DNA of 64,000 bases from Trueperella bialowiezensis (GCF_900637955.1 NZ_LR134476.1:558001-622000), one strand, 5' to 3'. Numbered from the stretch's first letter, positions 27,139 to 35,961 are shown. Notes: generated by a model from the sequence alone, not told the origin. Made by a program: numbers and translations.

Positions 27139-27978
27139 ATGGTAGTAGCGCTCGAAAATATCTCGTTCTCCTACGGCAATCACGAGGTGATTACCGACCT
27201 GTCCATGTCGATCGACCCCGGCGAGATCGTCGTCTTACTGGGCCCGAATGGCGCTGGCAAAACCACCCTCATCGAGCTCATCGTCGGCTTTCTACGCCCC
27301 GCCCGCGGAAGCGTCCGGGTCTTAAACCACGATCCGCGCGCTGGCGGCACCGACTTTTGGAAGAAGATCGGCCTCGTGCAACAGCAGTGGCGCGATCATC
27401 CGAAGTGGACGGCACGCCAACAGCTCGAATGGATTGCCAGCGCCCATCGCACCACCGGAGATCCCGTGGCCTCCGCTCACGACGCTTTAGAAAAAGTAGG
27501 CCTCGCCGACTTCGCCGACCACCAACTCGGGAAACTCTCCGGCGGGCAACGCCGCCGAGTAGATTTCGCCGCCGCCACACTCACCCACCCACAATTCCTC
27601 ATTCTCGATGAGCCCACTACCGGGCTCGATCCCGTCGCACGAAACGACGTCCACGAACTCATCGACTCCGTTCAACTATCCGGCGCAACCGTCCTCATGA
27701 CCACACACGACCTGGCCGAAGCTGAAAAGATCGGTTCCCGCATTCTCATCCTCAAAGACGGCGCAATCATCGCCAACGGTTCCGCCGAAGAATTACGCGC
27801 AGGGCTCGACACGCGCTCCGAAATCCGGTGGCGCGACGACGCCGGAGAACGCCACGTCCACGTGACCGATCAGCCCCTCGCGTTCGTTCGCACACTCCCC
27901 GATTCGACAGCCGATCTCACGATCAGCCGTCACACCCTGGAAGATTCCTACCTCGCATTGATTGGAGACCGCTCATGA
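27139..27978 (+). CDS. ABC-2 type exporter ATP-binding protein
   Basis: Nucleotide-binding subunit of an exporter. The start is the ATG giving MVVALENISFSYG, 7 nt after AGAGG; an ATG 13 codons earlier lacks a site. Walker A GPNGAGKTTL, signature LSGGQRRRVDFAAA, Walker B FLILDEPTTGLDP and switch histidine MTTHDLAEA are intact. About 279 residues with a C-terminal beta domain. Such ATPases pair with a small permease for drug, lantibiotic or lipid efflux. The stop overlaps the permease ATG by 4 nt. Confidence 0.94.
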   Translation: MVVALENISFSYGNHEVITDLSMSIDPGEIVVLLGPNGAGKTTLIELIVGFLRPARGSVRVLNHDPRAGGTDFWKKIGLVQQQWRDHPKWTARQQLEWIASAHRTTGDPVASAHDALEKVGLADFADHQLGKLSGGQRRRVDFAAATLTHPQFLILDEPTTGLDPVARNDVHELIDSVQLSGATVLMTTHDLAEAEKIGSRILILKDGAIIANGSAEELRAGLDTRSEIRWRDDAGERHVHVTDQPLAFVRTLPDSTADLTISRHTLEDSYLALIGDRS

Positions 27979-28809
27979 TCCGCAACATTGTGTCCACCGG
28001 ACTACGGCAAGCCAAAGCTGACATCCGGCCGAACCTCATGGGCATCGGCCTAGTCAATTTCATTTTCACACCGGCACTACTGCTCATCATCGCTAAATTC
28101 CTCGATGGCCGGCAGCTAGCTGAAACTCAGACCACCGTCGGTAGCTTCCTCATATCCGGGCTTATCGGCGCATTTGGCACGATCCTTATCATGCAGGTCG
28201 CAAGCGAAGTGTACATGGAACACCTCAATGGCACTCTCTTGCGGGTCAAGACACTTCCGCACGGCGTGCCAAGCTGGATGATCGGCAAAGCCCTATCCGC
28301 TGGCGCACTCGTATTTTTGCAGGCTCTCATTGTGGGAACCGTGGGCGTCGTCGTGCTCATTGGTGATTCAAGCAAAATTCCGGCGGTCATCGCAGTCTCC
28401 ATCATCAGCATCCTGGCCCATATACCGCTCGCATTTATCGTCTCCACCTGGGCGCGCGGGATCTGGACAGCCCTCCTCGCCTACGCGGCCGGACTGGTGC
28501 TGCTGTTGATCTCGGGGGGCCTTATATCCGCTGTCATTACTGCCCGACTGGGTCACGCCAGTAGCGATGATCTTCCCCGGCTATTGGTCCACGCAGCTCT
28601 CCCACCAAGCGCTTTTTGACGAGGCGGTAGTGGCCAGTTTCGGCTCGACGGTCCATTCCCCATGGATTGCGATTGCTGTGATCGCCCTCTGGTTCGTCGT
28701 CGGCTCTGTTGTGGCTGCATGGCTCACCGAAAAATCCTTCACCAAGGAAACTATCGGCACGCTGATAGTATCCAATGCACGAATGGAAAAGTACATGGGG
28801 ATGAGCTGA
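27975..28809 (+). pseudogene. ABC-2 exporter permease, one-base frameshift in a G6 tract
   Basis: Membrane subunit of the exporter. It begins MIRNIVSTGLRQAKADIRPNLMG and runs through about five helices (FTPALLLIIAKFL, SGLIGAFGTILIMQV, LIVGTVGVVVLI, LLAYAAGLVLLLIS). At a run of six G (28514-28519) it changes frame and would stop at 28619. Removing one G reads on as SGALYPLSLLPDWVTPVAMIFPGYW and continues to a last helix and the end ARMEKYMGMS, giving 277 residues, normal for the family. Either an inactivating mutation, a variable tract or a sequencing error. The ATPase and regulator genes on both sides look intact. Confidence 0.82.
28514..28519 (+). repeat. G6 tract at the permease frameshift
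   Basis: Five G would keep the permease in frame. Six is short for strong slippage, so error or fixed mutation is as likely as phase variation. Confidence 0.7.
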
Positions 28810-28810
28810 C

Positions 28811-29059
28811 GTGGCTAACAAGAACACCTCACAGGCCGGTAACCCGGAGATTTACAACAGGCTACCCGTGCTCCGTGCAGACCGGAAAATTTCCCGGCGA
28901 GACCTCGCAGATGCACTCGGCGTGCACTACCAAACTATTGGTTATCTCGAGCGCGGCGAATACCTGCCCTCCCTCCCCCTTGCGTTGAAAATCGGCGCCT
29001 ACTTTGGAGTCCCCGTCGAGTCGGTGTTCAGCCTCGAACCATTCGATCCCATCGGCTAA
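28811..29059 (+). CDS. Small XRE-family transcriptional regulator
   Basis: An 82-residue protein consisting almost entirely of a Cro/C1-type helix-turn-helix (about 17-75): NRLPVLRADRKISRRDLADALGVHYQTIGYLERGEYLPSLPLALKIGAYFGVPVESVFSLEPF. The start is a GTG one base after the permease stop, so it is the third gene of the exporter operon. Small XRE proteins of this kind commonly accompany ABC-2 exporters and DUF2178/DUF3796-type membrane proteins. It may autoregulate through the promoter palindrome (inference). Confidence 0.92.
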   Translation: MANKNTSQAGNPEIYNRLPVLRADRKISRRDLADALGVHYQTIGYLERGEYLPSLPLALKIGAYFGVPVESVFSLEPFDPIG

Positions 29060-29097
29060 CCTGCGCTGGCTCTACCGGATGGTCGCCAGCAAGCCTG

Positions 29098-29131
29098 CGT
29101 TTCTGCTTATATAGCAATAACGCCGGGCTCG
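29098..29131 (+). repeat. Dispersed repeat, copy 1
   Basis: First of six copies of a CGTTTCTGCT...AGCAAT element in this window. This one has the TATAT centre and continues AACGCCGGGCTCG. Copy 2 follows 17 bp later in the same orientation. Confidence 0.8.
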
Positions 29132-29148
29132 AGGGGCTTAAAGTGCCG

Positions 29149-29182
29149 CGTTTCTGCTTATATGGCAATAACGCCGGACTCG
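29149..29182 (+). repeat. Dispersed repeat, copy 2
   Basis: Matches copy 1 over 34 bp with two differences (A to G in ATAGCAAT, and GGGCTCG to GGACTCG). Same orientation as copy 1. Confidence 0.8.
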
Positions 29183-29200
29183 CGGCCTCAAAACGCTCTC

Positions 29201-29224
29201 ATTATTGATGTGGTAGCAGAAACG
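29201..29224 (-). repeat. Dispersed repeat, copy 3 (inverted, variant centre)
   Basis: Read on the minus strand: CGTTTCTGCTACCACATCAATAAT. The outer CGTTTCTGCT is the same, but the centre is ACCACA in place of TATAT. Shared with copy 4. Confidence 0.7.
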
Positions 29225-29274
29225 GGGAGGGACCCTCCCCAGGTAACCGACTCCCTGCTCCCACACGCAGACAC

Positions 29275-29309
29275 GAGGGAGCCCCGAGCAGTACGCCCGG
29301 GGCTCCCTC
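29275..29309 (-). terminator. Terminator after tuf
   Basis: A perfect 12-bp stem GAGGGAGCCCCG/CGGGGCTCCCTC with an 11-nt loop, 21 nt beyond the tuf stop. No U-tract. Confidence 0.75.
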
Positions 29310-29330
29310 CATGATCTCTAGATCAACAAG

Positions 29331-30521
29331 TTACTTGATGATCTTGGTGACACGACCGGAACCGACCGTGTGGCCACCCTCGCGGATAGCGAAGCCGAGG
29401 CCCTCTTCCATAGCGATCGGCTGGATGAGCTCGACCGTCATCTCGGTGTTATCACCAGGCATGACCATCTCGGTGCCTTCAGGCAGCGTGATGACGCCGG
29501 TGACGTCCGTGGTACGGAAGTAGAACTGCGGACGGTAGTTAGAGAAGAACGGGTTGTGACGGCCGCCTTCTTCCTTCTTCAGGATGTAGACCTGAGCCTC
29601 GAAGTTGGTGTGCGGGGTGATCGTACCCGGCTTAGCAACAACCTGGCCGCGCTCCACATCCTCACGGCGGGTGCCGCGAAGCAGCAGACCACAGTTCTCG
29701 CCGGCGTCGGCGTGATCCATCTGCTTGTGGAACATTTCAATACCGGTCACGGTGGTCTTCTGCGGAGCGCGGATGCCGAGAATTTCGACTTCCTCGTTCA
29801 GGTTGAGCTGACCACGCTCGACACGGCCGGTCACAACGGTGCCACGGCCGGTAATGGTGAAGACGTCCTCAATCGGCATGAGGAACGGCTTGTCCATGTC
29901 ACGGACCGGATCCGGGAAGTAGTTGTCAACCTGATCCATGAGCTCTTCGATAGCAGCAACCCACTTGGCGTCGCCTTCGAGAGCCTTCAGAGCGGAGATC
30001 TGGACGACCGGAGCGTCGTCGCCGTCGTAGCCCTGCGAGGACAGGAGGTCACGGACCTCCATTTCGACGAGCTCGAGGAGCTCCTCGTCGTCAACCATGT
30101 CGGACTTGTTGAGTGCAACGATGATGTCCGGCACACCAACCTGACGGGCGAGCAGGACGTGCTCACGGGTCTGAGCCATCGGGCCGTCGGTAGCAGCAAC
30201 CACGAGGATCGCGCCATCCATCTGAGCGGCACCGGTAATCATGTTCTTGATGTAGTCCGCGTGTCCGGGAGCATCGACGTGAGCGTAGTGACGCTTCTCC
30301 GTCTGGTACTCGACGTGCGAGACGTTAATGGTAATACCACGCTGACGCTCTTCCGGAGCGTTGTCGATCGTGGAGAAGTCACGGCTCTCGTTGATCTCCG
30401 GGTACTTGTCCGCAAGAACCTTCGAGATAGCGGCGGTCGTCGTCGTCTTTCCGTGATCGACGTGACCGATCGTGCCGATGTTCATGTGCGGCTTGGACTT
30501 GTCGTACTTGGCCTTGGCCAC
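29331..30521 (-). CDS. tuf: Elongation factor Tu
   Basis: EF-Tu delivers aminoacyl-tRNA to the ribosome as a GTP complex. G1 GHVDHGKTT, switch I region [13 protein letters not shown]3 [13 protein letters not shown]4 NKSD and G5 SALKAL are intact, followed by beta-barrel domains 2 and 3 ending SGRVTKIIK. 396 residues. GTG start with AGGAGGG upstream ([20 protein letters not shown]). Last gene of rpsL-rpsG-fusA-tuf, with an additional promoter of its own. Confidence 0.98.
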   Translation of the reverse strand: MAKAKYDKSKPHMNIGTIGHVDHGKTTTTAAISKVLADKYPEINESRDFSTIDNAPEERQRGITINVSHVEYQTEKRHYAHVDAPGHADYIKNMITGAAQMDGAILVVAATDGPMAQTREHVLLARQVGVPDIIVALNKSDMVDDEELLELVEMEVRDLLSSQGYDGDDAPVVQISALKALEGDAKWVAAIEELMDQVDNYFPDPVRDMDKPFLMPIEDVFTITGRGTVVTGRVERGQLNLNEEVEILGIRAPQKTTVTGIEMFHKQMDHADAGENCGLLLRGTRREDVERGQVVAKPGTITPHTNFEAQVYILKKEEGGRHNPFFSNYRPQFYFRTTDVTGVITLPEGTEMVMPGDNTEMTVELIQPIAMEEGLGFAIREGGHTVGSGRVTKIIK

Positions 30522-30546
30522 TTGCGCCCTCCTGGGACTAGATTTC

Positions 30547-30570
30547 TAAGATTCGTTCCTATGAATCTTA
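30547..30570 (-). other. Inverted repeat over the tuf -10 box
   Basis: TAAGATTC and GAATCTTA form a perfect 8-bp inverted repeat with an 8-nt centre. The upstream arm includes the -10 hexamer. It could be an operator, or fold in read-through mRNA from fusA. Confidence 0.5.
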
Positions 30571-30593
30571 ACTGTCTGATGTTTTCTTGTAAA
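30565..30593 (-). promoter_or_regulatory. Internal promoter of tuf
   Basis: -35 TTTACA and -10 TAAGAT with an exact 17-bp spacer in the fusA-tuf gap, 44 nt upstream of the tuf start. It would allow EF-Tu to exceed EF-G output. Confidence 0.65.
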
Positions 30594-30606
30594 TTTTGAC
30601 AGCGAG

Positions 30607-32727
30607 TTATTCGCCGTGAGCTTTCGCAATGATCTCGTCCGAGACGTTCTTAGGAACCTCTTGGTACTTCGCGAACTGCATGGTGTACACTGCACGACCC
30701 TGCGTCTTCGAACGCAGATCGCCAACGTAACCAAACATTTCGGAAAGCGGGACCAGGGCACGAACGATCTTGATGCCGGTGGCATCTTCCATCGACGAGA
30801 TCTGGCCGCGGCGAGAATTGAGATCGCCGATGACGTCGCCCATGTACTCTTCCGGAGTACGGACTTCGACATCCATAAGCGGTTCAAGGATAACCGGCTT
30901 GGCACGCTTGATGCCCTCGCGGAACACCATTTGGCCTGCGATCTTGAATGCCATTTCCGAAGAGTCGACGTCGTGGTACGCGCCGTCTTCGAGCGTGGCC
31001 TTCACGTTCACCATCGGGTAACCAGCGAGAGTACCATTTTCCATCGCGGACTGAATACCTTCAGACACGGACGGGATGTACTCGCGCGGCACACGCCCAC
31101 CGGTGACCGAATCGACGAATTCGTAGATGTCGCCTTCTTCATTTTCCGGGAGCGGTTCGAAGGTCACGATAACCTTTGCGAACTGGCCCGAACCACCGGT
31201 CTGCTTCTTGTGGGTGTACTCGACGGACTGCGCGGTACCGGTAATGGTCTCGCGGTAAGCAACCATCGGTGCACCAACGTTCGCGTCCACCTTGAATTCG
31301 CGCTTCATGCGGTCAACAAGGATGTCGAGGTGGAGTTCGCCCATACCGCCGATGACGGTCTGGCCGGACTCCTCGTCGAGGCGAACGGTGAACGTAGGAT
31401 CTTCTTCGGCAAGCTTCTGGATCGCGGTGCCGAGTTTCTCCTGATCGGCCTTCGACTTCGGCTCGATGGCCACGTGAATAACCGGATCAGGGAAGGTCAT
31501 CGATTCGAGCAGGATCGGGGCGTCCTGTGCGGACAGCGAGTCGCCCGTCGTCGTGTCTTTCAGACCAACGACGGCGTAAATATTACCCGCTGACGCGTGA
31601 TCAACCGGCTGCTCCTTGTTGGAGTGCATCTGGAAGATCTTTGAGACGCGCTCGCGCTTGCCCTTGGTAGCGTTCAGGATCTGGTCGCCGGCGTCGATCT
31701 TGCCCGAGTAGACGCGAACGTACGTCAGGCGGCCGAAGAACGGGTGCGCAGCGATCTTGAATGCGAGTGCCGAGAACGGCTCGTCGACTGCCGGCTTACG
31801 CTTGAGTTCAACGGTTTCGTCCTTGACGTCCGTGCCGAGCACGTATTCCACGTCCACTGGCGACGGCAGGTAGTCAATGACGGCGTCAAGCACCGGCTGC
31901 ACACCAATGTTGCGGTATGCGGAGCCCGCGTAGACCGGGAACAGTTCGCCGTCGATCGTCAGGCGGCGAATGACCTTCTTGAGTTCGGGGATCGAGATTT
32001 CTTCGCCGCCGAGGTACTTGTCAAGAAGTTCCTCGTCGTTTTCTGCGACGGTCTCGATGAGCTCGTTGCGGTACTCTTCAGCCTTGGCGACGAGGTCTTC
32101 CGGGATGTCTTCGGTGACGACGAGCGCGCCCAACGTGGGGTTACCCTTGTCGTCCTTCGCCGGGAAGCGGTAGGCCTTCATTTCTAGGACGTCGACGACG
32201 CCGGCCAGCTGATCTTCAGCACCGATCGGGAACGCCATGACGAGCGGCTTAGCCTTCAGACGATCCTTGATCGTCTGGATGGCATGGTCGAAATCGGCGC
32301 CCATCTTGTCCATCTTGTTGATGAAGCAGACGCGCGGAACGTTGTACTTGTCGGCCTGACGCCACACGGTTTCAGACTGCGGTTCAACGCCTTCCTTACC
32401 ATCGAACACGGCAACAGCGCCGTCGAGGACGCGCAGCGAACGCTCCACCTCAACAGTGAAGTCCACGTGTCCGGGGGTGTCGATGATGTTGATCTGGTTC
32501 TGCTTCCAGAAGGTGGTCACGGCAGCCGACGTAATCGTAATGCCGCGCTCCTTCTCCTGCTCCATCCAGTCGGTCGTTGACGCGCCGTCGTGGGTTTCAC
32601 CGAGCTTGTAGTTCAGACCGGTGTAGAACAGGATGCGCTCCGTCGTCGTGGTTTTACCCGCGTCGATGTGCGCCATGATGCCAATGTTACGGACCTTACG
32701 CAGATCCTTTTGTGGTTCGTGTGCCAC
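30607..32727 (-). CDS. fusA: Elongation factor G
   Basis: EF-G, the translocation GTPase. G1 [20 protein letters not shown]3 [23 protein letters not shown] and G4 NKMDKMGAD lie in domain I (to about 290). Domains II-V follow, with domain IV carrying the tip that enters the decoding centre (GVGAP-like region here [11 protein letters not shown]), and the C-terminus [22 protein letters not shown]. 706 residues, full length. GTG start with AAGGAAA upstream. It lies between rpsG and tuf. Confidence 0.98.
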   Translation of the reverse strand: MAHEPQKDLRKVRNIGIMAHIDAGKTTTTERILFYTGLNYKLGETHDGASTTDWMEQEKERGITITSAAVTTFWKQNQINIIDTPGHVDFTVEVERSLRVLDGAVAVFDGKEGVEPQSETVWRQADKYNVPRVCFINKMDKMGADFDHAIQTIKDRLKAKPLVMAFPIGAEDQLAGVVDVLEMKAYRFPAKDDKGNPTLGALVVTEDIPEDLVAKAEEYRNELIETVAENDEELLDKYLGGEEISIPELKKVIRRLTIDGELFPVYAGSAYRNIGVQPVLDAVIDYLPSPVDVEYVLGTDVKDETVELKRKPAVDEPFSALAFKIAAHPFFGRLTYVRVYSGKIDAGDQILNATKGKRERVSKIFQMHSNKEQPVDHASAGNIYAVVGLKDTTTGDSLSAQDAPILLESMTFPDPVIHVAIEPKSKADQEKLGTAIQKLAEEDPTFTVRLDEESGQTVIGGMGELHLDILVDRMKREFKVDANVGAPMVAYRETITGTAQSVEYTHKKQTGGSGQFAKVIVTFEPLPENEEGDIYEFVDSVTGGRVPREYIPSVSEGIQSAMENGTLAGYPMVNVKATLEDGAYHDVDSSEMAFKIAGQMVFREGIKRAKPVILEPLMDVEVRTPEEYMGDVIGDLNSRRGQISSMEDATGIKIVRALVPLSEMFGYVGDLRSKTQGRAVYTMQFAKYQEVPKNVSDEIIAKAHGE

Positions 32728-32770
32728 TGATTACTTTCCTTGTCCAGGCCTTGCCGGCCTTGTAAACGAC

Positions 32771-33241
32771 TTACCAGCGATAGTGAGCGAAGGCGCGGTT
32801 GGCCTCAGCCATACGGTGAACGTCTTCACGGCGCTTAACAGCGGCACCCAGGCCGTTGGAAGCGTCCATGATCTCGTTCTGGAGACGTTCAAGCATCGTG
32901 TTCTCACGACGGTCACGTGCATAGTCCACAAGCCAGCGGATCGCGAGAGCGTTCGCACGGTGGGGCTTGACTTCGGTCGGAACCTGGTAGGTAGCACCAC
33001 CCACACGGCGGGAGCGGACTTCAAGCGACGGGCGAATGTTGTCAAGAGCGCGCTTCAAAACGGTGAGGGCGTCCTGACCAGTCTTTTCTTCCACTGCGCC
33101 AAGTGCGCCGTAGACGATACGTTCAGCCACGGACTTCTTGCCATCGCGAAGCACACGGTTGATCACCTGTGTGACGATGGGCGAACCGTAGACCGGATCG
33201 TTAACAAGCGGGCGCTTGCGGATTGGGCCTTTACGTGGCAT
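32771..33241 (-). CDS. rpsG: 30S ribosomal protein S7
   Basis: S7 organises the 3' major domain of 16S rRNA and lies at the E site. The start is the ATG giving [21 protein letters not shown], the family N-terminus; an in-frame ATG seven codons earlier lies at the rpsL end. The conserved [26 protein letters not shown] and ends in AFAHYRW. 156 residues. One base separates it from rpsL. Confidence 0.97.
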   Translation of the reverse strand: MPRKGPIRKRPLVNDPVYGSPIVTQVINRVLRDGKKSVAERIVYGALGAVEEKTGQDALTVLKRALDNIRPSLEVRSRRVGGATYQVPTEVKPHRANALAIRWLVDYARDRRENTMLERLQNEIMDASNGLGAAVKRREDVHRMAEANRAFAHYRW

Positions 33242-33242
33242 C

Positions 33243-33614
33243 TTACTTCTCCTTCTTCGCACCGTACTTGGAACGACCCTGACCGCGGGACTTCACGCCC
33301 TGCGTGTCGAGTGCGCCACGGACAATGTGGTAGCGAACACCGGGAAGATCCTTCACACGGCCACCGCGGACGAGCACGATCGAGTGCTCCTGAAGGTTGT
33401 GACCTTCGCCGGGGATGTACGCCGTGACTTCGATGCCAGTCGACAGACGGACACGAGCAACCTTACGAAGAGCGGAGTTCGGCTTCTTCGGTGTAGTGGT
33501 GTAAACACGCGTGCACACGCCTCGACGCTGCGGGCCTCCCTTGAGGCCAGGGGTCGAGGTAGCGCTCTTCTTGCGTGAGCGGCCCTTGCGGACCAACTGC
33601 TGAATAGTAGGCAC
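33243..33614 (-). CDS. rpsL: 30S ribosomal protein S12
   Basis: S12 monitors codon-anticodon geometry in the decoding centre and is the streptomycin-resistance protein. GTG start, [16 protein letters not shown]. The two resistance-associated loops read [19 protein letters not shown] and [28 protein letters not shown], with the wild-type lysines (TPKKPNS and the K in RVKDLPG). 123 residues. First gene of the str operon. The 250 nt upstream hold no convincing promoter hexamers. Confidence 0.98.
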   Translation of the reverse strand: MPTIQQLVRKGRSRKKSATSTPGLKGGPQRRGVCTRVYTTTPKKPNSALRKVARVRLSTGIEVTAYIPGEGHNLQEHSIVLVRGGRVKDLPGVRYHIVRGALDTQGVKSRGQGRSKYGAKKEK

Positions 33615-33872
33615 TATTTCTCCTGTTTTTGAGTTCAGATCGTCGAACTGCCCGCCTGTTCACGAGGAACCTGCGTTTCGGAAGCACACCGTATCTTCCT
33701 AGCGTCCGCGAGTCGTTAGCCAAAAGCGCTGTGCAACTACGTGGCTTTTCGGCAAAGCAACGCGACCCACGGAACGGGCACCGTGTAATAGATTAACGTT
33801 TCGAAGCGCCCGATGTCCAAGTTTGTGAGGTAAATGGGCAGTGGCACTACCCACAAACAGTGTCTGCGCCCG

Positions 33873-34076
33873 TTAAAGCAAATCGTGAGCGAGCGCCTTT
33901 TGCATTTCCTCGTCGATATGCGCCGTTGCCTTGAACATACGCCAGCGGGCATCGCCGTCTCGATGCTCTAAGAAGCCGAATTTGTCACTGTAATATTTTC
34001 TGAGACTCTCGTGCTGAGCGTCCAGAAGTAATAACATGGCATCCACCTTCTGAGCAGCCTCGAGATTGACGAGCAT
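33873..34076 (-). CDS. Small protein resembling a C-terminal GNAT half, coupled to the Panacea gene
   Basis: A 67-residue protein (68 if it starts at the overlapping GTG). Its ATG overlaps the stop of the Panacea gene (TGATG), so the two are translationally coupled. The stretch AMLLLLDAQHESLRKYYSDKFGF followed by DARWRMFKATAHI looks like beta4-alpha4-beta5 of a GNAT acetyltransferase (pattern LLxDAxxxxxxxYYxxxGF). The acetyl-CoA pyrophosphate loop (Q/RxxGxG/A) that should precede it is absent. It may be a decayed toxin, a mini-partner or an unrelated small protein. The GNAT likeness is by eye. Confidence 0.6.
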   Translation of the reverse strand: MLVNLEAAQKVDAMLLLLDAQHESLRKYYSDKFGFLEHRDGDARWRMFKATAHIDEEMQKALAHDLL

Positions 34077-34666
34077 CACACCGCATGAAGCGCTCTGATG
34101 GCATCGACGAAAGGTTGATGGACCGCCTCTTGGCGTTCGGCGTCTCGGAGTAGTTCTTCAGGCACAGTTACACGGCGAGGCGCAGGCATGCCCGGGGCCT
34201 CACCCTCTTTAGGAGCTCTCTGCAGGAAATAGCTCACAAGTTCAGACTGCGTAAGATCGCAACGCTTGCTGTCATCCGGTCTAGACTCCCAGGAGCTTTG
34301 CCAAATGGCCTCCCCGCGGGAATATTCCGCTAGCTCGAAGCTATCCATGCTTCCGTAAAAGTCCCAGACTTCATCAAGAATCGCCGTGACATAGCCGGTC
34401 ATCGACTCTCGGTCTACATCGCGCTCCTCAAGCTGAGTTTGCATCATGGAGGCGTCTACTTCCTTTTTACCAGCGTGGGCGCTGAGCAACTCTCCGACGA
34501 CGGGGCCATATTGCATTGCGTAAAACCGCTCTCCAAACAGGGGTTCCCCGGTCAGATGTGCGAACCATCCATAGGCGTAGAAACACAGTTTCTGCAGCTT
34601 AACTGCGTTAACTTTTCCACCTGCGCGATCTAAAAACTCACTTGCGATATCGAATACGGTAATCAT
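34076..34666 (-). CDS. Panacea-domain (DUF4065) antitoxin-like protein
   Basis: The Panacea domain (also called GepA/SocA-like) fills about residues 1-150. Its hallmark segment is VKLQKLCFYAYGWFAHLTGEPLFGERFYAMQYGPVVGELLSA, close to the KLQKLLYYaqgw...ea...yGPV pattern of the family. The C-terminal part (about 155-196, PAPRRVTVPEELLRDAERQ) may be the toxin-contact tail. 196 residues. A GGAGG site precedes the ATG. Panacea proteins are known as antitoxins paired with very diverse toxins and usually encoded beside them; the partner here is only 67 residues. Not near any recognisable phage genes. Confidence 0.88.
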   Translation of the reverse strand: MITVFDIASEFLDRAGGKVNAVKLQKLCFYAYGWFAHLTGEPLFGERFYAMQYGPVVGELLSAHAGKKEVDASMMQTQLEERDVDRESMTGYVTAILDEVWDFYGSMDSFELAEYSRGEAIWQSSWESRPDDSKRCDLTQSELVSYFLQRAPKEGEAPGMPAPRRVTVPEELLRDAERQEAVHQPFVDAIRALHAV

Positions 34667-34824
34667 TTCTACACTCCTCCTTCAATCTCATCTCTTCCTG
34701 TCGCGCTTAACGGGATGCCGCCATTTGCACTGCGCGCACTACGTAGACCGATCCATGCGACTTCCTGCAATACAGAACGTTGAATTAATAAAAGAAAACC
34801 CTACCACATTGTGACCCTTCACAC

Positions 34825-34830
34825 TATAAT
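34825..34830 (+). promoter_or_regulatory. Consensus -10 box upstream of the exported-protein pair
   Basis: A perfect TATAAT 79 nt upstream of the first gene. No good -35 at 16-18 bp. The 243-nt gap shared with the divergent Panacea gene is AT-rich here, and the complementary strand (TATAGT) could equally serve the Panacea gene. Confidence 0.4.
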
Positions 34831-34909
34831 CAGATTATGGGCGTGGCTCGCGGACGTGACATCTCGAGCTATCCCTAAAGCACGATCCAAGATCCTGGAG
34901 GTGATTTCC

Positions 34910-35515
34910 ATGAAAACCATCACCGCACTTATTTGTGCCACTACGCTTTCACTCGCCTACCTCACATCGGATCCCCACACGGACTCTACTGGGGACTCAC
35001 CAACACTTGACGCTCTCGAGCAAGAAGTGACACTACACACTCAAGACACGCTTTCGCTATCAAATCCTTCAGAGCTTGCCGTAGGCCCGCCTAACCTCTT
35101 CGAGCTCATTTCTGAGGACGGAGATCTCAAACAGTTCTACGTCTACGATGATGACCGCGGACAGGCCTTACTCACTATTCCAGTAGACCGTGCTGTGCTC
35201 ACACATCAATTCGGAAACAACCATCCCGAAATCGCTGGTATTCCCTTCTCAGCTCAGACCGATTCTGATCCGGATCAGACCGTGCTAAGGGTTTCCCAAT
35301 TCACGGGTGAGGAGATAGAAGCTAGTTTGGACGCTATTCAGGATTATCTGGAAGCTGAGGGAATTTCGGGCGCGCTCGAATATGACGGATGGACGGATAC
35401 CATCGTTTTGTTGGGAGATCCTCAGGACATCGATGTTTCCGCTCTACCACCGACTTCACTCCCTATTGTATTTGAGGGCGCCGTAGTGTCGTCCGCTACT
35501 AGCGGGAGTGAATGA
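34910..35515 (+). CDS. Exported protein of unknown function
   Basis: Not recognised. The start is the ATG (MKTITALICATTLSLAYLTS) 9 nt after a near-perfect GGAGGTGA site; an upstream in-frame ATG lacks one. The first about 20 residues form a plausible signal peptide without a lipobox. The mature part is acidic (many Asp/Glu), about 180 residues. The segment FTGEEIEASLDAIQDYLEAEG followed by YDGWTDTIVLLGDPQDI loosely recalls alpha-lytic-protease-type pro-domains, but no protease follows. Its stop overlaps the start of a lipoprotein gene, so the two probably act together at the cell surface. Confidence 0.75.
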   Translation: MKTITALICATTLSLAYLTSDPHTDSTGDSPTLDALEQEVTLHTQDTLSLSNPSELAVGPPNLFELISEDGDLKQFYVYDDDRGQALLTIPVDRAVLTHQFGNNHPEIAGIPFSAQTDSDPDQTVLRVSQFTGEEIEASLDAIQDYLEAEGISGALEYDGWTDTIVLLGDPQDIDVSALPPTSLPIVFEGAVVSSATSGSE

Positions 35516-35895
35516 TGATTGTTAAACGTGCTATTACGCTGGTCGCGGCATTCTTTCTTGCAGGATGTTCCGCCTCGCTGAAAGCGCCCCATATGGCTCC
35601 CGAGCGTGAATGGAACACCATTGCCATTTCCAGCACAATTGAACGATTGGATGTCGGAGACGGCGAGGTCTGCCCCATCATCGAGCCAGACACACTCGTG
35701 ATCTTTTCCGATAAAGCCTCCTCATCCGACGACGGGGCCACCCTCGATGTCGATGGCATCAAGCTAAAGGTCGGTTCCACTTTCGAAACGTCCGACCTCA
35801 AACCACTCGAGGGCGGCTACGACTGCGGCGGTAACCACTACGACTCCGCTGTACACGTGGTCTTCAAAGGCGTAACTCTCTTAGAGGCCCACTAA
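35512..35895 (+). CDS. Small lipoprotein of unknown function
   Basis: A 127-residue predicted lipoprotein. The N-terminus MMIVKRAITLVAAFFLAGCSAS has a clear lipobox (LAGC, Cys about 19). Two more cysteines (VCPI and YDCGGNH) could form a disulfide. The rest is hydrophilic with short beta-like stretches (LDVDGIKLKVGSTF). The start overlaps the preceding gene by 4 nt (ATGATG), so it is coupled to it. No family recognised. It ends just before a convergent hairpin facing rpoC. Confidence 0.8.
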   Translation: MMIVKRAITLVAAFFLAGCSASLKAPHMAPEREWNTIAISSTIERLDVGDGEVCPIIEPDTLVIFSDKASSSDDGATLDVDGIKLKVGSTFETSDLKPLEGGYDCGGNHYDSAVHVVFKGVTLLEAH

Positions 35896-35922
35896 GCCAA
35901 ACACCCAATAATCCTGGGTAAG

Positions 35923-35961
35923 AAGTGGGCGGGCGGTGAAGTTTTCACCGCCCGCCCACTT
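35923..35961. terminator. Bidirectional hairpin between the lipoprotein gene and rpoC
   Basis: A perfect 18-bp stem AAGTGGGCGGGCGGTGAA with a 3-nt loop, between converging genes (27 nt and 38 nt from their stops). Confidence 0.8.

Noticed and set aside
27828-27974. N-terminal extension of the ABC-2 permease
   Set aside because: The frame is open but Arg/His-rich and overlaps the ATPase gene. The ATG at 27975 with an ATGA junction is the natural start.
28514-28519. Programmed ribosomal frameshift in the permease gene
   Set aside because: ABC-2 permeases are not known to use one, no stimulatory hairpin is evident after the G6 tract, and the needed shift simply equals one surplus G.
29098-29224. 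Possible CRISPR array made of the short repeats
   Set aside because: Only two direct copies with 17 bp between them, a third copy inverted with another centre, and no cas genes nearby. The second cluster shows the same irregular spacing.
33615-33872. Possible missing N-terminal half of the GNAT-like partner, or another gene in the rpsL upstream gap
   Set aside because: No frame on either strand in this gap has coding character or a ribosome site, and the gap lies downstream, not upstream, of the fragment.
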